Shown: in pieces, positions 27,177-36,331 of the stretch
Layout of the letters: every line of letters begins with the position of its first letter
Numbering within the stretch: position 1 is the stretch's first letter
DNA from: Shewanella amazonensis SB2B
GTDB lineage: Bacteria; Pseudomonadota; Gammaproteobacteria; Enterobacterales; Shewanellaceae
DNA length: 64,000 bases
Direction of reading: 5' to 3'
Assembly (NCBI RefSeq): GCF_000015245.1
Contig: NC_008700.1
Span: forward strand, 2,114,001-2,178,000
The notes under the pieces: model-generated
Database searches by the model: none
Seen by the model: only the letters and a program-made list of their open reading frames with translations
Told to the model about the DNA's origin: nothing
Translations under genes and position numbers: made by a program

Positions 27177-27241
27177 TTGAATGAAAGAGGGGCTCTCGTT
27201 GAGCCTATACTCTTGTTATCACAATAGGTAAGGATGAACCT

Positions 27242-27571
27242 ATGGAAGACTCGACCGTAATGTTGCAAATTCACCACCGTCTCGAACCAGGCTGCCTTGG
27301 CCCTGATGGCGTGAACCATGTGGAGGCCTTTTGTGGTTTGGCACAAAAGGCGATGCAGCAATTGTCACCGGGGATATGCCGCTGGCAATTGGAGCCCCGT
27401 TATGACAAGCGTCTTGCCGAAATGAGTTATTTCCTGGGGGCCAAACAACTCACCCGCGAACAGGCAGGCAAGTATTTGCAACTCTTTGGCGAGGATATCG
27501 AGTCTTTTGAAGAACGGTTTCACGACAGGCTCACTCAACTCATCCATCAATATCTCGCGCGCAAGCCCTGA
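27242..27571 (+). CDS. Hypothetical protein, 109 residues
   Basis: Not recognised. It is a soluble, mostly helical protein (YFLGAKQLTREQAGKYLQLFGEDIESFEERFHDRLTQLIHQYL) with two cysteines and no signal peptide or membrane helix. TAAGGA precedes the ATG at good spacing, which supports a real gene. It is divergent from phoX and convergent with the DUF3080 lipoprotein gene 69 bp away. No function can be assigned. Confidence 0.62.
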   Translation: MEDSTVMLQIHHRLEPGCLGPDGVNHVEAFCGLAQKAMQQLSPGICRWQLEPRYDKRLAEMSYFLGAKQLTREQAGKYLQLFGEDIESFEERFHDRLTQLIHQYLARKP

Positions 27572-27640
27572 GGTCCGGATAAATCGCATCTTTATTTGCC
27601 ACAGACACTCCGGGTTGGAGCTTATACAGGCGGTGGCCTG

Positions 27641-28723
27641 TCATCCGGATGTGCGGCCTGCCGTACCGGGTTTTATTTCAAGCATGCAACTTTGCTGCAG
27701 CCCTTGCCAGAGACGGATATGGTGCCTTACAGCGGCTTTTATCTCTTCGCTGATGCCGCCGTCGCTGAAGTAATATTCCACTTGGGCTTGCCACTCGCTG
27801 CCTTTAAACAGCGATTGCATATGGGACGAAAGCGCAAATTGGCTCTCACTGTATACGCCAAGATAGGGCTGAATTTTACCAATAAAATATTTCGTCAAAA
27901 CATTGAGAAGAATTTCCTGACGGGCGGGGTTGTGACCCGGTGTACATCGCATCAATCGATGGCCGTCCAGGCGCTGGTTAAGTCTTTGCAGAGCCCTTAA
28001 ATGTGCGTCCATACCTGCCATGTAGCGCGCTAAATAATCGTTTTTGCTAAGGGACTTCACTGCTTGGCTTAAAGCCATGACGTCGACAGAGTCCACATTG
28101 TCAGCCTCCATCGCACGGCGGATCGCAACCAGAGTGTGCAGGTGCTGCTGAGTGTCGGAAAGCCCTGCATTGCCACTTGCGGTATCCAGACCAATTCCCT
28201 TCACAAACAGGTGTTGCCGTATGTCATCATCGTTTTCCAAAAACCAGATAAAAGTTTCATGCACTGTGGATTGCTTGCGCTCGAGCTCATCAGCAAGTTT
28301 GCCGCTCAGTAGGTTATCGTCCTGCAACGTTGCTATACATTCCGGTGCGGCCTGAATGAATTCAATCTCATAGACAAGCCGGATGGCAGGTTCAGCCACC
28401 TTTCCAAGACCACTGTTGTGGTTGGCGATAAGGCCGCCGAGCTTGCAATGCCCAAGTCTGCCAAGTTCCAGTAGACCAATGGCGCCACCTTGATGTAATC
28501 CGCGCTTTTGGGGCAGGGGAAATCGGGGGATTGTCGTTGCTGAAAAGGGCATTTCATCAGGTGACCCATCTCCCAGGACTCTGGCAAGACGTTGTTCATA
28601 ATCTTCCCACAGGGCATCGGCGCCACTGGGAGTGCAAGCTTGCAACACACTACAAAGCACCGGGAGTAAACACAGGATCTTTAGCCTTGCAGCGCTTCGC
28701 GTAAACCTTGATAAAACGGCCAC
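27641..28723 (-). CDS. DUF3080 family lipoprotein
   Basis: 360-residue predicted lipoprotein. The leader KILCLLPVLCSVLQAC ends in a lipobox with Cys30, and the following Thr/Pro suggests outer-membrane sorting. The body is helical, with the DUF3080 pattern (LWEDYEQRLARVLG near the start, FPLPQKRG, LLELGRLGHCKLGGLIANHNSGLGKVA). The start is GTG 28723 with GAGG upstream; an ATG at 28730 is out of frame. The function of the family is unknown. Confidence 0.82.
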   Translation of the reverse strand: MAVLSRFTRSAARLKILCLLPVLCSVLQACTPSGADALWEDYEQRLARVLGDGSPDEMPFSATTIPRFPLPQKRGLHQGGAIGLLELGRLGHCKLGGLIANHNSGLGKVAEPAIRLVYEIEFIQAAPECIATLQDDNLLSGKLADELERKQSTVHETFIWFLENDDDIRQHLFVKGIGLDTASGNAGLSDTQQHLHTLVAIRRAMEADNVDSVDVMALSQAVKSLSKNDYLARYMAGMDAHLRALQRLNQRLDGHRLMRCTPGHNPARQEILLNVLTKYFIGKIQPYLGVYSESQFALSSHMQSLFKGSEWQAQVEYYFSDGGISEEIKAAVRHHIRLWQGLQQSCMLEIKPGTAGRTSG

Positions 28724-28928
28724 CGGACATTGCCTCTATTGAAACGGATACCATTAAACCCAGGTAAGCCTGAGTATGTTAACTATACGCACCTGGCATG
28801 ATATTCGGTCAAGCACACATGAAAGAGACAGGCACTGCCTTGTGTTTCAGCTTCTGTGCTGAGCACTGAGTGGCGGATATTGAAAAGTGTCGATGGTGGC
28901 CAAAGGCACGCATCTGCAAGGTGAAATA

Positions 28929-28953
28929 AAAAAGGCAGTCTTAGCTGCCTTTT
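28929..28953 (-). terminator. Terminator of the S41 protease gene
   Basis: AAAAAGGCAG-TCTTAG-CTGCCTTTTT, read on the minus strand just past the gene's stop. It is symmetric, so it may also block opposing transcription. Confidence 0.85.
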
Positions 28954-28975
28954 TCATAAAGAATGGACTGACGCT

Positions 28976-30568
28976 TTATTGGTTCTTGCCCTCTGGCAAG
29001 GTCATTACCCTGTTGTTACGGAATACGTTTAGCTCGCGTCCATCTGACAGTGCTTCGCCCGCAACTGTCTCCTGTGTTCCCCGTGACGGCGCATACTGAG
29101 CGACAGCGGCAGCAGGACAACTGCCATCAAGTCGATATTGCAGCGCGGCCGCCAACATGGCTTCGGCGGGATCGCCAAGCTGCTTGGTGAAATCGTCTGC
29201 CATGTTACAGCCATTCACTGGCTCGCCACTCAGGACCGGAGAGTTTCTCGGCTCAAAGCCGTCAGCATAGTCACCAAAGCCTTTGTCATTTTCACCGCGG
29301 AACTGGATGGAGAAATAAGTGGTACCGCAGTTATCTGTAGGATAAAAACCGTAGGGTTTACCACAGGTACGGTTACCAATCTGCACGACATCCAGGTCGA
29401 TGCCTCTAAGTCCGTTGATAATGGCTTCGGAGGCAGAGCAGGTAGCGGCTGTTGTCAATACAAATACCCGGCCCAGTCCCAAATACGGGAGTGCTTGACC
29501 CTGACTGTAAGAAAAGCCCACGCCGGTATTAATAAAGGGCATGGGTACCAGTGCCTGGCCAGTTACTGGGTTGGTGCTGGTGTGCTTGTCGTTGAAGGTG
29601 GTGTTTTCAAATATTTTGTTTGAGGTTCTGCTCGGGCCGGCAATCATATAGCCAAGCTGGCTGGCAATGGCAAGCAAACCACCACCGTTATAACGCACGT
29701 CCAGCACCAAATCTGTTACACCTTGCGCTTTGAGTGTGTCGATTGCACTCACCAACGCCCCTTCTGCGGTGGCGATATGACTATTGAACTGCAGATAGCC
29801 AACCTTGCCTGACGTTGTCGTGATAGCTTTGACATTTTGCACCGGAACCTGAGTCACGGTATTGGCGGTCAGCGAAACGGTTTTTTCTTCACCATTCACG
29901 TCACGAATTTTAAAGGTGGATGCCTTGCCTTTTTCAGTGGGGAAAAACGCGGCGTTTAACGCATCCACATCATTGCTGTAAACCACATCGACGCCATTGG
30001 CTTCCAAAAACTCGGCGCCGCGAAGAATTCCGGCATTGGCCGCCTGGCTGCCCGGCTCGGTATAGGCAGCCACGATCTGCCGGGGAGGGGATGCCTTGAG
30101 CAGCTGGAACTCGACACCATAACCCAAAGATTCACCCGAGTTGGACAAGGCCTCCCATTCTTCGGTAGACATCGATCCATGGAACCTGTCTTTATTGGCG
30201 CCACTGGCGGTCTTTTGGGTTGTTTTCAGCTGGTCAAAATAGGCCGCTGTGGTGTAATTGTTTGGGTCATTGTCGGGAACTTCGCTGTACCAGAGGTAGG
30301 TTTCATTGGTCCAGGAACGCAGCCACATTTTCTCATGGAGGGCGGTTCCGGTTTTATCACTGGTACCGCTGCGGGGATTGGCGCAGAAATTTTTATAAAC
30401 GCCGGCATCGGCAAATGTTCCCTGTACCCAGGTGATGTCGCCTGTCGTACCACCGTTATTGCCACCGGAACCATTGTCACCGGATGAAGAATCACCGCCG
30501 CCACCGGAGCAGGCTCCAAGGGTGAGCATCAGGGCAATTGCCACACTGCTTTTGCGTAGGTACAGCAT
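28976..30568 (-). CDS. S41-family peptidase lipoprotein (C-terminal processing protease-like)
   Basis: 530-residue exported protease. The lipobox LGAC (Cys near 19) is followed by a Gly/Ser-rich linker (about 20-42). Next come an N-terminal helical segment, a PDZ-like domain (VAAYTEPGSQAANAGILRGAEFLEANG) and the S41 core. The core carries the nucleophile serine in TCSASEAI (about 373-380) and a likely general-base lysine in NRTCGKPYGF. The start is ATG 30568, eight bases after AGGAG; a TTG two codons earlier is too close to it. The target is unknown. Extra cysteine pairs in the core fit an oxidising periplasm. Confidence 0.88.
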   Translation of the reverse strand: MLYLRKSSVAIALMLTLGACSGGGGDSSSGDNGSGGNNGGTTGDITWVQGTFADAGVYKNFCANPRSGTSDKTGTALHEKMWLRSWTNETYLWYSEVPDNDPNNYTTAAYFDQLKTTQKTASGANKDRFHGSMSTEEWEALSNSGESLGYGVEFQLLKASPPRQIVAAYTEPGSQAANAGILRGAEFLEANGVDVVYSNDVDALNAAFFPTEKGKASTFKIRDVNGEEKTVSLTANTVTQVPVQNVKAITTTSGKVGYLQFNSHIATAEGALVSAIDTLKAQGVTDLVLDVRYNGGGLLAIASQLGYMIAGPSRTSNKIFENTTFNDKHTSTNPVTGQALVPMPFINTGVGFSYSQGQALPYLGLGRVFVLTTAATCSASEAIINGLRGIDLDVVQIGNRTCGKPYGFYPTDNCGTTYFSIQFRGENDKGFGDYADGFEPRNSPVLSGEPVNGCNMADDFTKQLGDPAEAMLAAALQYRLDGSCPAAAVAQYAPSRGTQETVAGEALSDGRELNVFRNNRVMTLPEGKNQ

Positions 30569-30605
30569 ATCCAAAACTCCTTTTTCGTATTAATGCCGAT
30601 TAAAA

Positions 30606-31283
30606 TCAGCCGTTTATTTTGCTCATAATATCACTTATCAGTTGATGTGCCAGCTTGCAATCCCGCTCGGACAAACGCCCTATACTGTCTTGCAGCCAAG
30701 GTCTGAGTTTATCTTGTTCCGAGAGTCCAAGTTGGTTCGCAAGTTCATTGGCCTTGTGTTTGAGCGATTGGATCTGCCGTTCATCGGCATCCCTGGTCTG
30801 CAGGCCAATCGTACGCTCAACACCGCTGAGGGCATAGGTATACACCATCACCGCCTGGCCAAGATTGAGTGATGGATAGTCACCGGCAAGGGGAACATAG
30901 CTGAAGAGATCGCACTGGGAGAGTTCCTGATTCGATAGGCCGCTGGACTCGCGCCCGAACACCAACGCCATGGATTGCGCGCCGGACTGCCCAAGAGTGA
31001 TGGCAAGTTCTTCCGGGTTGAGAAAAGTGCGGGGGCTGCCTCGCTCCCTGGCGGTCGTGGCGATGAGCAAATCAAACTCTGCGCGCAGGTCATCGAAGGA
31101 GTCCAACACCCGCGCATTATCGAGTATGTCTGTTGCGCCATGGGCAACCCAGCGCGCCTCATCCTCCAGATGTGGCTGGCTGCCGATTAAGATCAGCTGC
31201 GTAAATCCCATGGTTTTCATGGCACGGGCCGCAGCGCCTACGTTTGCCGCGCGGGCGGGTTCTACAAGTACAACGGACAACAT
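30606..31283 (-). CDS. lasT: SpoU/TrmH-family RNA methyltransferase LasT-like
   Basis: 225-residue SPOUT 2'-O-methyltransferase. The N-terminal MLSVVLVEPARAANVGAAARAMKTMGF and the knot motifs LVFGRESSGLSNQEL and YPSLNLGQAVMVYTY match E. coli LasT/YjtD more closely than TrmJ, its paralogue. The frame is open for another 50 codons upstream, but those lack family similarity. ATG 31283 is chosen for the N-terminal match, with GGAG upstream at a rather long spacing. The RNA target is not known. Confidence 0.85.
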   Translation of the reverse strand: MLSVVLVEPARAANVGAAARAMKTMGFTQLILIGSQPHLEDEARWVAHGATDILDNARVLDSFDDLRAEFDLLIATTARERGSPRTFLNPEELAITLGQSGAQSMALVFGRESSGLSNQELSQCDLFSYVPLAGDYPSLNLGQAVMVYTYALSGVERTIGLQTRDADERQIQSLKHKANELANQLGLSEQDKLRPWLQDSIGRLSERDCKLAHQLISDIMSKING

Positions 31284-31458
31284 TACAACTAAACTCTCCA
31301 GTACAGCATTATCTTGTTGAGAGTATATCGGTAAAGCCGTGTTAGCCCGAGCTTTTTTAGGCAGGCGGTAAATGCGTTTATTGTGGACTTGGTGCAAAGT
31401 GAGGTTGGTCATATGGTCAATCACCGTTGCCATAACCTACGGGTATCTTTATGCCAAT

Positions 31459-31484
31459 AAAAAAGCCGCATATGTGCGGCTTTT
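31459..31484 (-). terminator. Terminator after ecotin
   Basis: AAAAAAGCCGCA-TATG-TGCGGCTTTT, 55 bp past the ecotin stop on the minus strand. Confidence 0.85.
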
Positions 31485-31539
31485 CGTTTATCGTGCGTGA
31501 ATTGTATCTCGTCTGGCTATTGGCTAAGTCCGGCCAAAA

Positions 31540-32097
31540 TCAGTTTTTAGAGGTGTTGAACACAGTATCAGCCCGCCATACGCGGTACTTAAGCTCAGCA
31601 CCCTCAGGAATATAAAACACCATCGGCAGCTTGCTGTTGTAAGCAAACTTGTAGTCGCCAGGTATGCGCACAAAGGCTTCTGTCTTGGCTTTATCGAAAC
31701 AGGCCATCATGGTGCTTGGACCCTCACCAATTTCGGTGACTTCATAGTAGTTGTAGCCCCATCCCTGAAGATCTCTGGTTTGCAGCTCGCCTCTGAGGCC
31801 ATGTTTGTTACAGTCCACCAGCTTGGTTTGGCCGATTTGCACTTCCACCATGTAATTACCCTCATTTTCAAGGGCAGGCAGGGTCAGGATGTGCTGCACC
31901 ATACCGGCAGCGGGGGCCGGAAACATCTTGCTGGCTTCCTGCGCCTGATAATCGGCAGAGGTAAAGTGCTGGGCGGTGATCATGTTTTGATTTACCCCGT
32001 CAGGATGCGCCGGCGAAGTGGCATGGGCAACTGACAGGGTTGCCAGTGAAAAGAGGCCGGTCAACATCAGATTTTTAACAGAAAAGGCTTTTTGCAT
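31540..32097 (-). CDS. eco: Ecotin, periplasmic serine protease inhibitor
   Basis: 185-residue inhibitor of chymotrypsin-fold serine proteases, active as a dimer. The signal peptide ends at AHA (about 26). IGQTKLVDCNKHGLRGELQTRDLQGWGYNYYEV and the reactive loop STMMACFDK (P1 Met as in E. coli) are diagnostic, as is YNSKLPMVFYIPEGAELKYRVWRA. The two cysteines should form the loop-supporting disulfide. The mature N-terminus is about 20 residues longer than in E. coli. It has its own terminator. Confidence 0.95.
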   Translation of the reverse strand: MQKAFSVKNLMLTGLFSLATLSVAHATSPAHPDGVNQNMITAQHFTSADYQAQEASKMFPAPAAGMVQHILTLPALENEGNYMVEVQIGQTKLVDCNKHGLRGELQTRDLQGWGYNYYEVTEIGEGPSTMMACFDKAKTEAFVRIPGDYKFAYNSKLPMVFYIPEGAELKYRVWRADTVFNTSKN

Positions 32098-32248
32098 AAT
32101 AGCTCCTTGATAGGGGATATCCCCAAAAAGTCATCGGGCTTGATACCCGCTGTATTCCTGTAAACGAGGCTAATTCGAAAAAGGGTTAAAGCCCATGAAA
32201 AAAATTTATTTTCGTCTTTCGTGTTACGAATTGCTGGTTAATTCACAT

Positions 32249-32273
32249 TTCAAATAGTTTGAAGTTCAAACTA
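32249..32273. promoter_or_regulatory. Overlapping palindromes upstream of dmeF (candidate MarR-type operator)
   Basis: Two perfect palindromes share one arm: TTCAAA-TAG-TTTGAA (32249-32263) and TAGTTTGAA-G-TTCAAACTA (32255-32273). The result is three half sites, in an AT-rich stretch 50-75 bp before the dmeF ATG. TTTGAA/TTCAAA arms are common in MarR-family operators, and a MarR-type gene follows dmeF. Ownership by that regulator is inference. Confidence 0.6.
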
Positions 32274-32323
32274 ATTTAATTCACACTGAAAACACGCTAA
32301 CGTTCATCCATCAATTACTCAAC

Positions 32324-33421
32324 ATGCCATCGTCTATGAATGCCAAACCCTTTCACTCTGTTGCCCATTGGCAGCACAGTCATGACTTTTTTAAACACAA
32401 CGATGCTGGTGAACGCAGTACCCGGATAGTCCTGGTGCTGACACTGGTGACCATGGTGGCCGAGATCCTCGCTGGCACCGTGTATGGCTCCATGGCCTTA
32501 CTGGCGGACGGTTGGCATATGGGCACCCACGCCGCAGCTTTCCTTATCACCCTGTTTGCTTACCGCTATGCACTGAAACATAAAGATGACCCGGCATTTG
32601 CCTTCGGAACAGGCAAGGTAAGTGTGCTCGGCGGCTTTGCCAGTGCGGTTGCGCTGGGCTTAGTTGCGCTGATTATGGTGATAGAATCTGCGGTACGCCT
32701 GATATCGCCCCATCAAATTGCCTTTGATGAGGCCATACTGGTGGCGATTATTGGCCTGTCGGTCAACCTGCTCAGTGCGTTTCTATTGAAAGACCACCAT
32801 CACCATCATCATCACCACCACGGGCACCATCATGAAGAGGATGACCATGAAACCCATTTGCATCATCATGAAGAAGGCAACTGCCATCATGATCACAGTC
32901 AAGTTGGTGCGGATCACCACAGCCATGAGCATCATGATCATGACCACGATCACCAGCATCATCACGGGCATCACGACCACAACCTGCGTGCTGCCTATTT
33001 GCACGTACTGGCCGATGCATTGACGTCCGTGCTCGCCATTGGTGCCTTGCTTGCGGGTAAATTCTTTGGTCTGGGCTGGCTCGACCCGCTAATCGGGATA
33101 CTCGGCGCCATCATCATCGGCCGCTGGGCAGTAGGGCTTGTTAAAGACACGGGCCCCTTGCTGCTCGACGCTGACAACAACGAGAAATTACGGAAAAACG
33201 TGATTCGTCTGGTGGCAAGCGTGCCGGATCACGGGGTGTCCGATCTGCATCTGTGGCGTATCAGTGCCGATCATCGTGCCTGTATCCTGGGTGTTGTGAG
33301 CCATCAACCCAAGTCCAGTGACTACTTCGTAAAAAGGCTCAAGGACGAGTTGGGTCTGCACCATGTCACTGTTGAAGTACATTGCTGTGACTGCGAAGTC
33401 AGGCCCTCATCGCAGGACTGA
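32324..33421 (+). CDS. dmeF: CDF-family divalent metal (Co/Ni) efflux transporter DmeF
   Basis: 365-residue cation diffusion facilitator in the inner membrane, exporting Co(II)/Ni(II) and perhaps Zn/Cd by proton antiport. It has six predicted helices with metal-site residues in ADGWHMGTHA (TM2) and HVLADALTS (TM5, HxxxD). Between TM4 and TM5 lies a 63-residue cytoplasmic loop (157-219) with 34 histidines, including nine in a row. The N-terminal HSHDFF and C-terminal HCCDC cluster fit the DmeF subfamily. No clear Shine-Dalgarno precedes ATG 32324, and an in-frame ATG at 32336 is possible. A strong palindrome lies upstream. Confidence 0.92.
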   Translation: MPSSMNAKPFHSVAHWQHSHDFFKHNDAGERSTRIVLVLTLVTMVAEILAGTVYGSMALLADGWHMGTHAAAFLITLFAYRYALKHKDDPAFAFGTGKVSVLGGFASAVALGLVALIMVIESAVRLISPHQIAFDEAILVAIIGLSVNLLSAFLLKDHHHHHHHHHGHHHEEDDHETHLHHHEEGNCHHDHSQVGADHHSHEHHDHDHDHQHHHGHHDHNLRAAYLHVLADALTSVLAIGALLAGKFFGLGWLDPLIGILGAIIIGRWAVGLVKDTGPLLLDADNNEKLRKNVIRLVASVPDHGVSDLHLWRISADHRACILGVVSHQPKSSDYFVKRLKDELGLHHVTVEVHCCDCEVRPSSQD

Positions 33422-33501
33422 AACCGAACCAGAACGTATGGTGCCGCGCCCACTATCAAGATTTCGGCGCAGCGCCGTGACAAGAAGGAAGCCTTAACCA
33501 C

Positions 33502-33930
33502 ATGGATATCAATCAGGATTTAAATCGGGCTCTGGTGGAGTTCTTTGAAGGCATGGCGGCCTGGGAGCATCAATTGGTGGAAGGCAGTGGTTTGTTGCTG
33601 CCGGTCATGCATACGCTGGAGCTACTGGGTCTTTACGGCCCCATGAGAATGACGGATTTGGCGCATAAGCTCAGCATCAGTACCGGCACTCTCACCGCCC
33701 GCATCGATCGCATGGAGAAAGAGGGGCTTGTTACCCGGATTGCCAATCCCGAAGACAGGCGCTCGCTGCTGATTGCGCTCACAGAGCAGGGCCTGGCGCA
33801 CTTTTCTACCCACGATGAGGCACATCTTCATCTGACTGAAGATCTGATTGCGGCATTCAGTCCTGAAGATAAGCAAAACTTACTGGGCATGCTCGAGAAA
33901 ATGAACCACCATTTCCGAAAGCCAGAATAG
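33502..33930 (+). CDS. MarR-family transcriptional regulator
   Basis: 142-residue winged-helix regulator. Helix-turn-helix MRMTDLAHKLSISTGTLTARIDRMEKEGLV (about 50-79) is followed by the wing RIANPEDRRSLLIALT with the conserved DxRS motif. It has helical ends for dimerisation. AAGGAAG precedes the ATG. It follows dmeF by 80 bp in the same direction, so it may be cotranscribed and control dmeF through the palindrome at 32249-32273. The inducer is unknown. Histidines in its C-terminal half (AHFSTHDEAHLHL) could bind metal. Confidence 0.87.
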   Translation: MDINQDLNRALVEFFEGMAAWEHQLVEGSGLLLPVMHTLELLGLYGPMRMTDLAHKLSISTGTLTARIDRMEKEGLVTRIANPEDRRSLLIALTEQGLAHFSTHDEAHLHLTEDLIAAFSPEDKQNLLGMLEKMNHHFRKPE

Positions 33931-34075
33931 TTGCACAGTTTCGATTCGACATACTGGCTGCATCAGGTAAAACATCTGTAACAGACGCTTACACTTCATT
34001 CACAGGTAAAGTTGCCAAGCGGCGGAAAATCGCTAGTTTAGTGTCCTTGAAAACGTTAGTAACCAAGGACTCAAT

Positions 34076-36166
34076 ATGAATAAACGGATACTGCTTCTTG
34101 GCGCAGCCTCATTGCTGGCTTTCAATGCTGTAGCACAAGGGGACCCCTTCATTTGGCTGGAAGATGTCGAGGGTGAAAAAGCGCTTGCCTGGGTCAAAAC
34201 CCAAAACGATCGCTCTCTTGCAGAGCTTAAAGCCGTCCCAGGTTATAACGCGTTGGTGGACAATGCACTGGATATCCTTAATGACAAGGCGCGTATCCCG
34301 TACGCGAGTCGCATTGGTGACCATCTCTATAACTTCTGGAAAGACGAAGCCAATCCCCGCGGCATTTACCGACGCACCACCATGGCGGAATACGTTAAAG
34401 ACGCGCCTAAATGGGAAACCGTGCTCGATATCGATGCACTTGGTAAATCCGAAGGGGTGAACTGGGTATTCAAGGGCATGGACTGTCAGTATCCAAAGAA
34501 TATACGTTGCCTGGTGTCCCTTTCCCGAGGCGGTGCCGATGCAGTGGAAATCCGCGAATTTGACCTCTCAACCTTAAGTTTCGTGCCTGCCGACAAGCAG
34601 GGTTTTTTCTTGCCGGAGGCCAAGTCCAGCACAAGTTGGATTGATGAAAACACCCTGTTTGTGGGTACCGATTTCGACGAAGGTGACGCCTGGACTGACT
34701 CTGGCTACCCGCGCAAGGTAAAGGTTTGGAAGCGGGGCACTGATCTGAAAGACGCCAAAGAAATTTATGCAGGCAACAAGGCATCGGTGGCGGCATCCGG
34801 TTACGTCATGTGGGATGATAAAACGCCACTGCAATTGGTATCTGAAGCCGAAACCTTCTACGAAGCCAGTTACAAGGCGCTCCTTGATGGCAAGCTGGTA
34901 GAGCTGCCGCTTCCCAAAGATGCCGAGCTCAAGGGCTTCTTCAAGGGCGATATTTTTGTTGAGCTTAAGAGTAAGCTCGAGCAGGGCAACAACAGTTTCC
35001 CACAGGGCGCCATTGTCTACACCAAGGCAGACAAGCTGCTGGCCGGAACGCCTGAGTTCGCACTCTTTGTAAAACCCGACGCCAATTCTTCCATCAGTCA
35101 GGTGACCTTTAGCCGCAACGCGGTACTGGTGAACTGGCTCGAAGACGTGAAGAGCAAATTGGTGCGTTATCATAAAGATGCCAAAGGCCAGTGGCAGGGC
35201 GAAGACGTTGGTTTCCCAAGCAATGGCAGCATCAGTGTGTTCGACAGCAGCCGCGACAGAGATGATCTGTTCGTAACCTATACCAGCTTCCTCGAACCTT
35301 CGACCCTGTACAGCGTTAACGCCGAAACCCTCAAGCGAGACTCGCTCAAGGCGATGCCTGCCCAGTTTGATGCGTCAAAGTTTGAGGCCAAGCAGTACTT
35401 TGCCACCAGTAAAGACGGTACCAAGGTGCCTTACTTTGCGGTGATGGCCAAGGACATCAAACTCGACAGCACCAACCCAACCCTGCTGTATGGCTACGGT
35501 GGTTTTGAGGTATCGCTGCGTCCTTTCTATTCTGCAACCACAGGTAAAAACTGGCTGGAGCAGGGCGGCGTTTATGTACTTGCCAACATTCGCGGCGGCG
35601 GTGAATACGGTCCCGGCTGGCACCAGGCTGCATTGAAGGAAAACCGTCATAAAGCCTACGAAGACTTTGAAGCCATTGCTGAAGATCTGATTAAGCGCAA
35701 AATCACTTCCCCGAAGCATCTGGGTATTCAGGGTGGCAGTAATGGTGGCCTGCTGATGGGGGCTGCCTTTACCCGCAGACCCGATTTGTACAATGCCGTG
35801 GTATGTCAGGTACCGCTTCTGGATATGAAGCGTTACAACAAACTGTTGGCAGGCGCCAGCTGGATGGGCGAGTACGGCAACCCGGATATCGCCGCCGAAT
35901 GGGATTACATTAAAACCTTCTCCCCATACCATAACCTTAAAAAAGACGTCGAATATCCCAAAGTATTTTTCACCACATCCACCCGCGATGACCGTGTGCA
36001 CCCAGGCCATGCCCGTAAAATGGTGGCCAAGATGGAAGACATGGGCATTGAGGTGCTGTACTTCGAAAACATGGAAGGCGGCCATGCCGGCGCGGCAGAT
36101 AATAAACAAACTGCGGAACTAAATAGCCTGGCATATGCCTACTTATTGAAGCAGCTTAAGTTGTAA
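34076..36166 (+). CDS. Prolyl oligopeptidase family serine peptidase (S9A), exported
   Basis: 696 residues. The signal peptide ends at AVAQG (about 21), then comes a seven-bladed propeller and a C-terminal alpha/beta-hydrolase domain. The catalytic triad is visible: Ser555 in GGSNGGLLMG, Asp638/639 in STRDDRVHPGH, and His670 in EGGHAGAADN. It cleaves short peptides after proline, here most likely in the periplasm. AAGGA precedes the ATG at good spacing. It is a single-gene unit with a terminator 30 bp downstream. Confidence 0.94.
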   Translation: MNKRILLLGAASLLAFNAVAQGDPFIWLEDVEGEKALAWVKTQNDRSLAELKAVPGYNALVDNALDILNDKARIPYASRIGDHLYNFWKDEANPRGIYRRTTMAEYVKDAPKWETVLDIDALGKSEGVNWVFKGMDCQYPKNIRCLVSLSRGGADAVEIREFDLSTLSFVPADKQGFFLPEAKSSTSWIDENTLFVGTDFDEGDAWTDSGYPRKVKVWKRGTDLKDAKEIYAGNKASVAASGYVMWDDKTPLQLVSEAETFYEASYKALLDGKLVELPLPKDAELKGFFKGDIFVELKSKLEQGNNSFPQGAIVYTKADKLLAGTPEFALFVKPDANSSISQVTFSRNAVLVNWLEDVKSKLVRYHKDAKGQWQGEDVGFPSNGSISVFDSSRDRDDLFVTYTSFLEPSTLYSVNAETLKRDSLKAMPAQFDASKFEAKQYFATSKDGTKVPYFAVMAKDIKLDSTNPTLLYGYGGFEVSLRPFYSATTGKNWLEQGGVYVLANIRGGGEYGPGWHQAALKENRHKAYEDFEAIAEDLIKRKITSPKHLGIQGGSNGGLLMGAAFTRRPDLYNAVVCQVPLLDMKRYNKLLAGASWMGEYGNPDIAAEWDYIKTFSPYHNLKKDVEYPKVFFTTSTRDDRVHPGHARKMVAKMEDMGIEVLYFENMEGGHAGAADNKQTAELNSLAYAYLLKQLKL

Positions 36167-36194
36167 CAGCCAAAATCCGGCTGAGACTTTAACA

Positions 36195-36229
36195 AAACCA
36201 CCGAGGCTGCTGCCGGTCCGGTGGTTTTT
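36195..36229 (+). terminator. Terminator after the prolyl oligopeptidase gene
   Basis: AAAACCACCG pairs with CGGTGGTTTTT around a GC-rich loop. Confidence 0.8.
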
Positions 36230-36331
36230 CTATTGGGCATTTGCCCTATAGACTGAGACTTTTGTTTTATTTTCTAATGCCACGTTTACAATAAGCATAC
36301 TTTTAAAGGGCTTTTTTGGGGGAAAGTTAGT

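Noticed and set aside
27596..28000. 134-residue plus-strand frame within the DUF3080 gene
   Set aside because: Antisense shadow of a gene with a clear lipobox and family pattern.
32790..32982. CRISPR-like or tandem DNA repeat at the CAT/CAC stretch
   Set aside because: It is a coding His-rich loop with irregular units, not spaced repeats.
32772..33020. His/Asp/Met-rich open frames opposite and beside the dmeF loop
   Set aside because: Products of the CAT/CAC repeat read in other frames.
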